Assembly: GCF_050038885.1 (NCBI RefSeq)
Contig: NZ_CP143624.1
Coordinates: 8,556,001-8,620,000, forward strand
Length of the DNA: 64,000 nucleotides
Origin: Myxococcus flavus
Lineage (GTDB): Bacteria; Myxococcota; Myxococcia; Myxococcales; Myxococcaceae
Direction of reading: 5' to 3'
Part shown: piece after piece, positions 20,147-31,900 of the stretch
Position numbering within the stretch: position 1 is the stretch's first letter
How the letters are laid out: each line of letters starts with the position of its first letter
The notes under the pieces: model-generated
What the model was told of the DNA's origin: nothing
Databases searched by the model: none
Seen by the model: the letters and a program-made list of their open reading frames with translations, nothing else
Position numbers and translations under genes: made by a program

Positions 20147-21535
20147 GTGAGCATTCTCGAGGCCTCTGCTGAAGCAGACCGTGACATGCACCAGCGTTCC
20201 GCGGCCTATCGGCATGACCGGATGCATGTGTTCCATTCCTGGTCGGCACAGGCCGACATCGAGCCCGTGGTGGTCGTCGGCGCCAGGGGTTCCAGGTTCT
20301 GGGATGAGGGAGGCAGAACATGGCTGGACTTCTCCAGCCAGCTCGTCAACGTCAATGTTGGACACCAGCACCCGAAGCTGATTGCCGCCATCAAGGAGCA
20401 GGCCGACAAGCTGTGCACGGTTGCCCCCTACCACGCCAATGAAGCGACCAGCGAAGCGGCCCGGCTGCTCGCCGAGGTCGCCCCGGGTGACCTCAACAAG
20501 GTGTTCTTCACCAATGGTGGCGCGGAGGCAGTCGAGAACGCCGTCCGCATGGCGCGTCATCACACGGGGCGGCACAAGGTGCTAGCGGCCTACCGCAGCT
20601 ATCACGGCGCCACCACGGGCGCGCTCTCCCTGACGGGAGACCCACGCCGCTGGGGCACCGAGCCCGGCATGCCAGGCGTCGTCCGGTTCTGGGGACCGTA
20701 CCTGTATCGTTCCGCCTTCCACGCCACCACGGAGGCAGAGGAGTGTGGGCGCGCCCTGTCGCACCTTGAGCAGGTGCTCATCATGGAGGGCCCCCAGACG
20801 GTCGCCGCCATCCTGCTGGAGACCGTGGTGGGCGGCAATGGCATCCTGGTTCCCCCGGACGGCTACCTCCAGGGCATCCGCCAGCTCTGTGACAAGTATG
20901 GCATCGTGATGATTGCCGACGAGGTGATGTCAGGCTTTGGCCGATGTGGCGAGTGGTTCGCCGTGAACCGCTGGAACGTCACGCCAGACCTCATCACCTT
21001 TGCCAAGGGCGTCAACTGCGGATACGTCCCGCTCGGCGGCGTGCTCATCAGCGACCGGATTGCGAAGACGTTCGCCCAGCGCGTCTACCCGGGAGGGCTG
21101 ACCTACTCCGGCCACCCGCTGGCCTGCGCGGCAGCCGTTGCCTGCCTCAACCTCTACAAGGAAGAGCGCATCATCGAACACGCCCGGCACCTGGGGGACG
21201 ATGTCATCGGCCCGGCGCTCACGGCGATGAAGCAGCGTCATCCTTCCGTGGGGGATGTCCGCGGCGTTGGCGTGTTCTGGGCAATCGAGCTGGTGCGCAA
21301 CCAACGAACGCGCGAGCCGCTCGTGCCCTACAACGCCTCGGGCGCCGCGAACGCGCCCATGGCTGAGCTCGCCAATGCGTGCAAGGCGCGCGGCGTGTGG
21401 CCCTTCACCCACTTCAACCGTATGCACGTCGTGCCGCCGCTGACCATCAGCGACGCGGAGGTGACAGAAGGGCTCGCCATCATCGATGAGGCGCTGGCGG
21501 TCGCCGACCGCCACGTCTCCGACGGCCCTGGGTGA
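20147..21535 (+). CDS. PLP-dependent class III aminotransferase
   Basis: The GTG at 20147 is preferred because AAGGA lies eight bases upstream; ATG at 20186 is an alternative. The product has 462 residues. Class III (omega-aminotransferase) features: FSSQLVNVNVGHQHPKLI, the GGAEAVENAVRMAR cofactor-phosphate loop, SYHGATTGALSLTGDP, IADEVMSGFGR with the cofactor-binding Asp (near residue 255), and the catalytic lysine in TFAKGVN (near residue 285). The sequence recalls taurine:pyruvate or beta-alanine:pyruvate aminotransferases, so the substrate is likely an amine or a non-alpha amino group. It converges on the VOC/HDO end of the NRPS operon. It could supply an unusual amino acid, aminate a ketone or aldehyde intermediate, or be unrelated. 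Confidence 0.83.
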   Translation: MSILEASAEADRDMHQRSAAYRHDRMHVFHSWSAQADIEPVVVVGARGSRFWDEGGRTWLDFSSQLVNVNVGHQHPKLIAAIKEQADKLCTVAPYHANEATSEAARLLAEVAPGDLNKVFFTNGGAEAVENAVRMARHHTGRHKVLAAYRSYHGATTGALSLTGDPRRWGTEPGMPGVVRFWGPYLYRSAFHATTEAEECGRALSHLEQVLIMEGPQTVAAILLETVVGGNGILVPPDGYLQGIRQLCDKYGIVMIADEVMSGFGRCGEWFAVNRWNVTPDLITFAKGVNCGYVPLGGVLISDRIAKTFAQRVYPGGLTYSGHPLACAAAVACLNLYKEERIIEHARHLGDDVIGPALTAMKQRHPSVGDVRGVGVFWAIELVRNQRTREPLVPYNASGAANAPMAELANACKARGVWPFTHFNRMHVVPPLTISDAEVTEGLAIIDEALAVADRHVSDGPG

Positions 21536-21584
21536 GCCACCCTGCACCAGCTCGACAGCGAAGAACCTCCGCCACTCCGTATGA

Positions 21585-22040
21585 CTACGTCTTTCGAGTC
21601 GTGGCGGGCGCCTCGCTCAGCTCACTGGCAAAGACCTGGTCCTCGTTCCGGAACGCCTTGAACTCCAGCTTGTTGCCCGAGAAGTCGGCAACGAACATGG
21701 AGGTGTGCTCACCGACACAGCCAGCGAGCCGGACATGCGGCGCCTTGATGAACTGGACGTTCCCCGCCCTCAACCGCTCCGCCAGCACGTGGAAGGTCTC
21801 CCAGTCCACGTTCAATCCGAAGTGGGGCACCGTGACATCCGAGCCGTCGAAGTCGGATTCACTCGTCTGGGGACGCACGGGCGAGAGGTGGGCGACAATC
21901 TGGTGTCCGTAGAAGTTGAAATCCACGTAGTGGTCGGTGCTGCGCCCCTCGGGGCAGCCGAGGACACCACCATAGAAGGCACGCGCCGACTCCAAGCTGT
22001 CGACGGGGAAGGCCAGATGAAAATATGCAGTAGCGCTCAT
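21585..22040 (-). CDS. VOC-superfamily metalloprotein (glyoxalase/extradiol-dioxygenase fold)
   Basis: The start at 22040 (MSATAYFHLAFPVDSLE) follows a GAGG site; upstream codons in the same frame are Ser/Arg-rich noise. The protein has 151 residues. The paired beta-alpha-beta-beta-beta units of the VOC fold are clear, and the three expected metal ligands can be placed: H8 (YFHLAF), H73 (PHFGLN) and E126 (NKLEFK). The family includes glyoxalases, extradiol dioxygenases, isomerases and antibiotic-sequestering proteins, so the chemistry is open. It is the last gene of the minus-strand operon, 28 bp after the heme-oxygenase-fold gene. It is a candidate tailoring enzyme or self-resistance protein for the peptide. 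Confidence 0.82.
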   Translation of the reverse strand: MSATAYFHLAFPVDSLESARAFYGGVLGCPEGRSTDHYVDFNFYGHQIVAHLSPVRPQTSESDFDGSDVTVPHFGLNVDWETFHVLAERLRAGNVQFIKAPHVRLAGCVGEHTSMFVADFSGNKLEFKAFRNEDQVFASELSEAPATTRKT

Positions 22041-22068
22041 GGAGAGACCTCGAAATCCGGGGGCAGCG

Positions 22069-22782
22069 TCAGAGTCCAGCGTCCTGATAGATATTGTTCC
22101 AGAACTGGTCGAAGACATCCTTGCTCTTCCGGTAACCGCCGACGAGCTCCTCGAGGACCTGCGGTTCACGGTCCACCATCTCCGTGATGGCGGCCCGCAG
22201 CAGCTCGCGGTGCGCGATATCAATATCGCCGGTGTGGATTTCCCAGAACGCCCAGTCCAGGCGCTCCTTCATCTCCTGGATGACAGGGTTCTTGACGAAG
22301 TGCGCATGCATGGCGGACAGGTAGACCTGACACAGGCACTCGCCGCCCATGCCGCGAAGTCCCACGCCGTACCAGGGCGAGCCCTCCAGGACGAGCTCTC
22401 GAATCTCTCCCAGGAGTGAAAGGTTGGCCTGGTTCGCCTTCCGTTCCAGCTCTCGCTCTGGGATCCCGATGCTCATCAGGAAGTTGTCATAGACCTGATG
22501 GTGCGCCTGCTCGAAATGGCCGTTCCCCAGCTCATCGTTGAGGAAGTCCGCCAGCAGGCTGCGCAGCTTCCCGAACGGTAGCCGGTACACCAACAGCGCC
22601 AGATCGCTGATGTAGAAGATCGTAAAGTATCGATACTGCAAGAACACCCGTTTCAAGGTGTCGAGCGAAGCATGCTCCAGTGCCTTCAGCTTGGCGTCGG
22701 CGAGATACTCGGTCTGCGTACGAGTCGTATCCGCCATCAGCCAGAACTCTTCCTTCAACGCTTGAATTGCTTGTGGCGTCAT
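22069..22782 (-). CDS. Iron-containing redox enzyme, heme-oxygenase-like fold (HDO-type)
   Basis: The start at 22782 is supported by CAGGAG about nine bases upstream; the frame is open for 34 further codons. The product is a 237-residue all-helical protein matching the pattern of the iron-containing redox enzyme / PqqC-TenA-like group. Candidate metal ligands are spaced as in heme-oxygenase-like diiron oxygenases: E84 and E91-x2-H94 in DELGNGHFEQAHH, then H183, D186 or D188 and H191 in FWEIHTGDIDIAHRE. Known members (UndA, SznF, CADD and relatives) carry out O2-dependent decarboxylation, N-oxygenation or C-C cleavage. It sits 128 bp downstream of the giant NRPS gene and 28 bp upstream of the VOC gene, so it is probably a tailoring oxygenase. 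Which residues bind metal needs structure modelling. Confidence 0.78.
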   Translation of the reverse strand: MTPQAIQALKEEFWLMADTTRTQTEYLADAKLKALEHASLDTLKRVFLQYRYFTIFYISDLALLVYRLPFGKLRSLLADFLNDELGNGHFEQAHHQVYDNFLMSIGIPERELERKANQANLSLLGEIRELVLEGSPWYGVGLRGMGGECLCQVYLSAMHAHFVKNPVIQEMKERLDWAFWEIHTGDIDIAHRELLRAAITEMVDREPQVLEELVGGYRKSKDVFDQFWNNIYQDAGL

Positions 22783-22910
22783 GCTGTCGAACTCCTGCTT
22801 GCCGTATCCAATGTCGCGAAGCCGCAACCACGCCCGCAGCCCACCCATTTTCGATTCCAAACAGTCTCTATTTCGTAACGGCACCTCCAGAAGTCATGTC
22901 ATCCCTCACG

Positions 22911-25900
22911 TTACTGACCTGCTCCCTCACGCGGTTCCGTGGCTGAATCGATGTGCTCGACGAGCCGGCGCGCCAGCGTGTCCACCTGCGGAGGCAGGAG
23001 CACGCTGTAGTGGTCTCCAGGGACGTCCTCCACCTTGAGCCCCGCGGACGCCCAACGGGACCAACCGTGGGACACCTCCACGGACTGGGAACGCTGCGCA
23101 TCCTTCGCGCGCAGCAGCAGCACGGGGCACCGGACGAATCCGGGACGGTAGGCCGCCAGCGCCCGACGGTTGGCCCGAGTCACGTCACGCCAGGCCCGGA
23201 GGGTCGATGCCTGGACCTCGGGAGGCAGCCACCCCGCCTGTCGCGCATGCTGGAGCACGGCGGCGAGTTGCTCCTCGTCGGACAGGCCCACGAGCGCCTC
23301 GGGGCGCAGGGTGGACTCGGCGCCCGCGATCCTCGCCAGGTCCCTGGCCATTCCCGTGAGCAGCACAGGCGCCGCGGGCTCCCGCCTGGGCGCGTTCTCG
23401 TCAGGCGCGAAGCTATCCAGCATCACCAGGAGCGCCACACGCTGTCCCTGCCGCTCCAGTTCTCGCGCCATCTCGAAGGCCACCACGCCTCCGAGGGACC
23501 AGCCGCCCAGGACGTACGGGCCCTCGCGCTGAATCTCGCGCATCGCCACCACATAGCGGCGGGCGAGCGCATCCACCTGCTCCAGCGGAGGCTCGCGGCC
23601 GTCGAGCCCAGCAGCCTGGAAGCCGTAGATGGGCCGATGGCGTCCCATCCTCCGAGCCAGCTCGCGATACGGCCCCACGGCGCCACCGACGGCGTGCACG
23701 AAGAACACGGGCGTCCCCGAGCCCTCGGCCTGCAGTGCCACGCAGTCGCGCCCCAGACCCTCCACGTCCGGGCCTTGCAGCCACGCCGCCAGGCGCGACA
23801 CCGTGGGCGCCTCGAAGAGCGCGCGCAGCGGCATGTCCATGCCCAGCACCGTGCGGATACGCGCCACGACCTGGGTCGCCAGCAGCGAGTGCCCCCCCAG
23901 CTCGAAGAAGTCGTCATGAAGCCCGACGCGCGAAACGCCCAGCACCTCCGAGAAGATGCCCGCCAGCGCGTGCTCGGCCTCCGTGCGCGGTGCGATGAAG
24001 GACTCGGGCTCGGCGTTTGGCCTCGGGTCGAGCGCCAGCAGCGCCTTGCGGTCGACCTTGCCATTGGGCGTCAGTGGCAACGCCTCCACCACCACCACCG
24101 CCGACGGCACCATGTACTCCGGCAGCTTCTGCCGCACGTAGTCCCGCACCTCCTGCGCCTCCGCACCCGGCGCCACCACGTACGCCTCCACCCGCCGGTC
24201 CTTCTCCTCCCCCCTCGCCACCACCACCGCCACCGCTTCCTTCACCCGCGCATGCTGCTTCAGCGCCTCCTCCACCTCCCCCAGCTCAATCCGGTAACCC
24301 CTCACCTTCACCTGCGTGTCTCGCCGGCCCAGGAACTCCAGCACCCCGTTGCCCAGCCACCTCACCTCGTCGCCCGTCCGGTACAGCCTCTCCCCTTCAC
24401 CAAACGGTGACGGCACGAAGCGCTCCGCCGTCAGCTCCGGCCTCCCCACGTACCCCCGCGCCAGCCCGTCTCCTCCCACGTACAGCTCGCCCCTCACTCC
24501 CACCGGCACCGGCCTCAGTCCCTCGTCCAGCACGTACACACGCGTGTTCCCCACCGGCCTTCCAATGGGCACCGTCGCGCCTACGTCTTCCTCGGCCACC
24601 ACCCGGTGGACGCTTGTAAACGTCGTCCCCTCCGTCGGCCCATACCCGTTGATGAGCACGCCTCCGCCCCTCACCCGCTCCCTCACCCGCCCCACCGGCA
24701 GCACGTCTCCTCCCGCTAGCACCTGCCTCACTCCTCTCAGCGCTTGCGGCTGGTACGCCTGCATCTGCTCGAAGAGCGCCGCCGTCAGCCACAGCGACGT
24801 CACCCCCGCCTCCTTCAGCGTGCGCCCCAACTCCTCCAGCTCCAGCGGCCCTTCCGGGTACACCACCAGCTTCCCCCCGTGCAGCAGCGCGCCCCATACC
24901 TCCAGCGTCGACGCGTCGAAGGCCGTCGACGCAAGCTGCAGCCACACCTCCCCGGGCCCGAAGTCCGCCACCCCGCTCCCCACCACCAGCCTCGTCACCG
25001 CTCGCTGCGGCACCGCCACCCCCTTCGGCTTCCCCGTGCTTCCCGACGTGAACATCACGTACGCCAGGTTGCCTCCTCCCACTCGCCGCTCGGGGTTCGT
25101 CTCCTCCTGGCGCGCGATGGACTCCCACTCCGTGTCCACGCACACCACCAGCTCCCCTCCCGACGCCACCTCGTCCGCCAGTCGCTCCTGCGCCACCAGC
25201 AGCGCAATCCCCGCCTCCTGCTTCATCCACCCCAGCCGCTCCAGCGGGTAGCTCGCGTCCAGCGGGACGTACGCTCCTCCCGCCTTCAATATCCCCAGCG
25301 CGCTCACCACCCACTCCAGCGAGCGCTCCACGCACAACCCCACCCGCACCTCCGGCCCCACTCCCATTCCCCTCAGGTGGTGCGCCAACTGGTTGGCCTG
25401 GCGATTCAGCGCCTCGTACGTCAACCGCTCGCCCCCGCACTCCACCGCCACCGCACCTGGCGTCCTCTCCACCTGCGCCTCGAACAGCTCCGCCAGCGAC
25501 GCTTCTCGCGGGTACCCCACCTCCCGCCCGCTCCACGCCTCCACCAGGCGCTGCCGCTCCGACGCCTCCATCAGCGGCAGCTCACTCAGCCGCGTCTCCG
25601 GTTGCGTGACGGCCGCCTCCAGCAGCACCCTCACGTGCCTCAGCAGCCGCTCCGCCGTCTCCTCCTCGAACAGGTCGCTGTTGTAGTTGAGCGCCGCGAA
25701 GACCCCATCCGGCTTCTCAGCCAGGAACAGTGACATCTCGAACTTCGACGTCAGGATCTCCGCCTCCACGACCTTCAGCGAGAGGCCCTCACGTAGCTTC
25801 ACGTCCTGCGCAGGCGTGTTCTGGAGCGTGAGCGACACCTGGAACAGCGGACTGCGACTCAAGTCCCGCGCGGGTTGCAGCTCCTCCACCAGCTTCTCGA

Positions 25901-28900
25901 AGGGCACGTCCTGGTGGGCGTAGGCCCCCAGCGTTACCTCGCGCACCTGCGCCAGCAGCTCACGGAACGAGTCCTCCGGCCGCAAGCGCGCCCTCAGCAC
26001 CAGCGTGTTCGCGAAGTACCCGATGAGGCCCTCCGTCTCCGCGTGCGTCCGCCCCGCGATGGGGAACCCCACGCTGATGTCGTCCTGCCCCGAGTGCCTC
26101 CACAGCACCGTCTGGTATGCCGCCAGCAGCACCATGAACGGCGTGGCTCCCTCCGCTCGGGCCAACGCCACCACCTGCTTCCACAGTGACTGGGACCACC
26201 GCTCCTGTCGGACGGCTCCGCGGAATGTCTGGGCAGCCGGGCGGGGCTTGTCCGTCGGCAGCTCCAACGCGCGCGGCGCACCTTCCAGCTGCTGACGCCA
26301 GTACGCCACTTGCGCCGCCAGCGCCTCGCCCTTCAGCCAATCGCGCTGCCACAACGCGTAGTCCGCGTACTGCAACGGCAGCTCAGGCAGTGGCGACGAC
26401 AGTCCTCGCGAGAACACGTCATGAAGCACCGCCAGTTCGCGCACCAGGATGCCCATGGACCAACCATCCGAGACAATGTGGTGCAGCATCATCACCAACA
26501 CATGCTGCGATTCGGACAGCTTCAGCAGCATGCAGCGGAGCACCGGGCCCCGTGCGAGGTCGAATGGACGATCCATCTCCTCGCGCACGATGCGTGGAAT
26601 CGCGGCCTCGCCTTCCTTGCTCACGTCCACCACCGGAACCTGGACAGGCTTCGCCGGAGCGATGACCTGGACCGCGAATGCGCCCTCCTGGGGAAAGGTG
26701 GTGCGGAGAACTTCGTGACGGCGCACGAGCTCGGTGAAGGCCCGCTCCAGGACGGCGACCTCCAGCGGGCCCTCCAGCATCAGGACGACCGGGACGTTGT
26801 AGGCGGTGCTGCCGGGCTCCAGGCGATCCAGGAACCACAGTCGCTGCTGCGCGAACGACAGTGGCAGCGACTGCTCACGAGGCTGGGCCTGGAGCACCGG
26901 CAACGCGTGGCTTCGCGTCACCTGCTCCACGCGCAGGGCGAGTGCCTTCAACGTGGGTGCCTCGAAGAGCGCCCGCAACGGCACCTCCACCCCGAGCACC
27001 GCGCGCAGACGCGCCACCACCTGCGTCGCCAGCAGCGAGTGACCACCCAGCCCGAAGAAGTCATCCGCCCGCCCCACCCGCTCCACGCGCAGGACCTGCG
27101 CCCATACGACGGCCAGCGCCTTCTCCATGGGAGAGACCGGCGCTTCATACGCCAGGGCCGACTCGCGAGCCGACGCGTCGGGCACTGGCAGCGCACGCCA
27201 ATCCACCTTGCCATTGGGCGTCAGGGGCAGCGCGTCCAGCACCATCACCGCCGACGGCACCATGTGGCTTGGGAGCCGTTCCTGAAGAAACGCTCGCAGA
27301 ATGGCGGTGTCGGGAGCCGGCTGGCTGGCCGGGAGCGCATAGGCCACCAGCCGCTTGTCGCCCGGCGTATCCTCGCGCGCGACGACCACCGCATCCCGGA
27401 CTTCGGGATGCTCGCGCAGGACCCCCGCCACCTCGCCGGGCTCCACGCGGAAGCCTCGCACCTTCACCTGGAAATCGGTGCGGCCGAGGAACTCCACGCG
27501 CCCCTCCTCCAGCCAGCGCACCCTGTCACCCGTGCGATACATGCGCGCGCCCGGTGATGGGCTGTACGGGTCGGGCACATAGCGTTCGGCCGTCAGCTCG
27601 GGACGGCGCAGGTACCCGCGCGTCACCTGAGCGCCTCCCACGTACAGCTCACCGGGGACGCCCTGGGGTACGGGCCGCATCGCCGCGTCCAGGACGTACA
27701 GGCGCGTGTTGGCCAGCGGCCGGCCCAGCGGCACGGACGCGGCCCTCTCCTTGGAACGCGGAAGGTCCAGGCGCTCAGCGACGACTCCCACCGTCGTCTC
27801 CGTGGGCCCGTAGTGATTGAACACCTCGCACGCCGGCGCTAGCGCGTGCACCTGGTCCAGCAGCCCCCAGGTGGCAGCCTCGCCACCGAGCACCAGCCGT
27901 TTCCGCGGCAACACGCGCCCCGGCTCCGCCGCGGTCATCAACGCCGCCAGGTGCGAGGGCACGATCTTCATGCAGTCCACGGGGTGCCGCGCGAAGTACT
28001 CGGCGACGCCCGCCGGGTTTCCCGCCCGCTCCCGCGTCAGCACATGGAGCAGCCCTCCCGTGCACAGAGCGGGGAACAACACCGTGTTCCCCAGGTCCGC
28101 CACCACGGTGGAGACCAGGGCGAAGCTGGCACACGCGCTCAACCCGAGCCGCTCCGTGACGGCGTGGACATAGTGTGTGAGCTGCCCGTGAGACACGGCC
28201 ACTCCCTTGGGACGGCCGGTGCTCCCCGAGGTGAAGAGGATGTAGGCCAGCTGGTCCGGGTGGACCTCGGACGACAGCGGCGCATCGGGCTGCCGTGTCA
28301 TCCAGCTCTCCGCCACATCCCATTGCACCACGGCGGCGCTGGAGCCCTCGAAGGCAGCGGCATGACGCGACTGCGTCACCACGACGGGCGCCGCCACCTC
28401 CGTCATCAGCGCGCGAAGTCGTGACATGGGCTGGGCCGGGTCGAGCGGCACATAGGCGCCACCCGCCTTCAAGACACCGAGCATGGAGGCCACCCACTCC
28501 ACGCCACGCTCCAGGCACAGGGCGACTGGCACGTCGGGGCCCACGCCCAGTGTACGAAGGTGGTGCGCCAGCTGGTTGGCCCGAGCATCCAGCTCGCGGA
28601 ACGACCATTCCTGGTCCTCGCACCGGACAGCGGGCGCATCGGGAACCCTCGCGGCGAGCTGCTCGAACCGCTGGTGGACGCCCACGGGCGGGACCTCCAG
28701 CGCCGTCTCATTCCACCGCACGAGCACCTGCTGCCGCTCCGCCTCGGTCAGCAGCGGCAGCGCGGAGAGGCGTTGCCCCGGTGCCGTGGTGACGGATTCG
28801 AGCAACAACTGGAGGTGACTCACCATCCGCGTCGCCGTGGCCTCGGTGAAGAGGTCGGTGCTGAACCTGAGCATTCCCGCGAAGCCGTCCGGCGCCTCAC

Positions 28901-31900
28901 TCAGGCTCAGCGAGAGCTCGAACCGAGCCGCCTCGGTCCCCAGGAGCCCATGCAGGGGCTTCACGGACAACGAGGGCAGCGTCAGCGCTCCCATGGGGGC
29001 GTTCTGCAACACGAAGAGCACCTGGAAGAGCGCGCTCCGTCCCAGGTTCCGCTCGGGCTGGAGGTGCTCCACCAGCTTCTCGAAAGGAAGGTCCTGGTGC
29101 TCATACGCGCCGAGCGTCCGCTCACGAACCTGGGCCAGCAGCTCGCGGAAGGAGGCGTCCGGCTGGACCTGGGCCCGGAGCACCAGGGTGTTGACGAAGA
29201 ACCCGATGAGCCCTTCCACCTCCTTGTACCGGCGGCCCGCGATGGGGGAACCCACCAGCACGTCCTCCTGTCCCGAGTAGCGCGACAGCAGTGCCTGGAA
29301 GCTCGCCAGCAGCACCATGAAGGGCGTGGCCCCCTCTGCCTGGGCCAGCGCCACCACCGCGTCACTCAACTGGCGCGACAACCGCACGGGCACCGACGTG
29401 CCCTGGTGAGACAACGTCGCCGGCCGCGGCTTGTCCGTCGGCAACTCCAGGTACGGAGGCGCCCCGGCCAGTTGCTGCTTCCACCAATCCAGCTGTGCAT
29501 CCAGCACGCTTCCGCGCAGCCATTCACGCTGCCACACGGCGAAGTCCGCGTACTGCAACGGCAACTCCGGCAACGAGGGCGTCCGTCCCTCCAGGAATGC
29601 GGTGTAGAGCTCGCCCATCTCACGCACCAGGACGCCCAGCGACCAGCCGTCCGAGATGATGTGGTGCACCACCAGCACCAGCGCATGCTGCTCCGGAGAC
29701 AGGCGGGACACGCACACTCGCAACAGCGGTCCCTGCCTCAGGTCGAACGGACGCAAGGACTCGCGCTCGGTGCGGCCACGCAACTCCGCCTCGCGTTCCT
29801 CCGCGGGCATCGCGCTCAAGTCCTCGAACGCGAGCGTGAACCCCGTGGACGGCTGAACGATCTGGACGGGCTGCCCCTGGTGCGATGCGAAGGTGGTGCG
29901 CAACGACTCGTGGCGTGCCACCAGCGCCGAGAACGCCCGTTCGAGCGCCTCCACGTTCAGCGCACCGTCGACGAGGAGGACAATGGGGACGTTGTAGACG
30001 GCACTGCCTGGATGGAGCTGGTCGATGAACCAAAGCCGCTGCTGCGCGAAAGACGCGGGCAACGCCCCGGTGCGCGGCACTGGAGCCAGTGCAGGCACGC
30101 CTGGCACGGAGGCGCTCCGCCCCTCCTCGTCGATTCGTGACGCGAGTGACTCGAGCGTGGGCGCTTCGAAGATCGCACGGAGGGGCAGCTCTACCCCGAA
30201 CGCCGAACGAATATGCGCGACGAGCTGCGTTGCCAGGAGCGAATGGCCGCCCAGCTCGAAGAAGTCGTCATCGAGGTGCTTCGGCTCGATGCCCAGGAGC
30301 TCACGCCAGATGCCGATCAACTGTCGCTCGGTGTCACTGCGAGGCGTCAGGACCTGACGCTCCTCCGGCGGCTCGACCTCGATCAACTGGAGCGCCTTGC
30401 GGTCGACCTTGCCATTGGGCGTCAGCGGCAACGCCTCCACCACCACCACCGCCGACGGCACCATGTACTCCGGCAGCTTCTGCCGCACGTAGTCCCGCAC
30501 CTCCTGCGCCTCCGCACCCGGCGCCACCACGTACGCCTCCACCCGCCGGTCCTTCTCCTCCCCCCTCGCCACCACCACCGCCACCGCTTCCTTCACCCGC
30601 GCATGCTGCTTCAGCGCCTCCTCCACCTCCCCCAGCTCAATCCGGTAACCCCTCACCTTCACCTGCGTGTCTCGCCGGCCCAGGAACTCCAGCACCCCGT
30701 TGCCCAGCCACCTCACCTCGTCCCCTGTCCGGTACAGCCTCTCCCCTTCACCAAACGGTGACGGCACGAAGCGCTCCGCCGTCAGCTCCGGCCTCCCCAC
30801 GTACCCCCGCGCCAGCCCGTCTCCTCCCACGTACAGCTCGCCCCTCACGCCCACCGGCACCGGCCTCTGCCCCTCGTCCAGCACGTACACACGCGTGTTC
30901 CCCACCGGCCTTCCAATGGGCACCGTCGCGCCTACGTCTTCCTCGGCCACCCCATGCACCGTCGTGAAGGTCGTCCCCTCCGTCGGCCCATACCCGTTGA
31001 TGAGCACGCCTCCGCCCCTCACCCGCTCCCTCACCCGCCCCACCGGCAGCACGTCTCCTCCCGCTAGCACCTGCCTCACTCCACTCAGCGCTTGCGGCTG
31101 GTACGCCTGCATCTGCTCGAAGAGCGCCGCCGTCAGCCACAGCGACGTCACCCCCGCCTCCTTCAGCGTGCGCCCCAACTCCTCCAGCTCCAGCGGCCCT
31201 TCCGGGTACACCACCAGCTTCCCCCCGTGCAGCAGCGCGCCCCATACCTCCAGCGTCGACGCGTCGAAGGCCGTCGACGCAAGCTGCAGCCACACCTCCC
31301 CGGGCCCGAAGTCCGCCACCCCGCTCCCCACCACCAGCCTCGTCACCGCTCGCTGCGGCACCGCCACCCCCTTCGGCTTCCCCGTGCTTCCCGACGTGAA
31401 CATCACGTACGCCAGGTTGCCTCCTCCCACTCGCCGCTCGGGGTTCGTCTCCTCCTGGCGCGCGATGGACTCCCACTCCGTGTCCACGCACACCACCAGC
31501 TCCCCTCCCGACGCCACCTCGTCCGCCAGTCGCTCCTGCGCCACCAGCAGCGCAATCCCCGCCTCCTGCTTCATCCACCCCAGCCGCTCCAGCGGGTAGC
31601 TCGCGTCCAGCGGGACGTACGCTCCTCCCGCCTTCAATATCCCCAGCGCGCTCACCACCCACTCCAGCGAGCGCTCCACGCACAACCCCACCCGCACCTC
31701 CGGCCCCACTCCCATTCCCCTCAGGTGGTGCGCCAACTGGTTGGCCCGGCGATTCAGCGCCTCGTACGTCAACCGCTCGCCCCCGCACTCCACTGCCACC
31801 GCACCTGGCGTCCTCTCCACCTGCGCCTCGAACAGCTCCGCCAGCGACGCTTCTCGCGGGTACCCCACCTCCCGCCCGCTCCACGCCTCCACCAGGCGCT

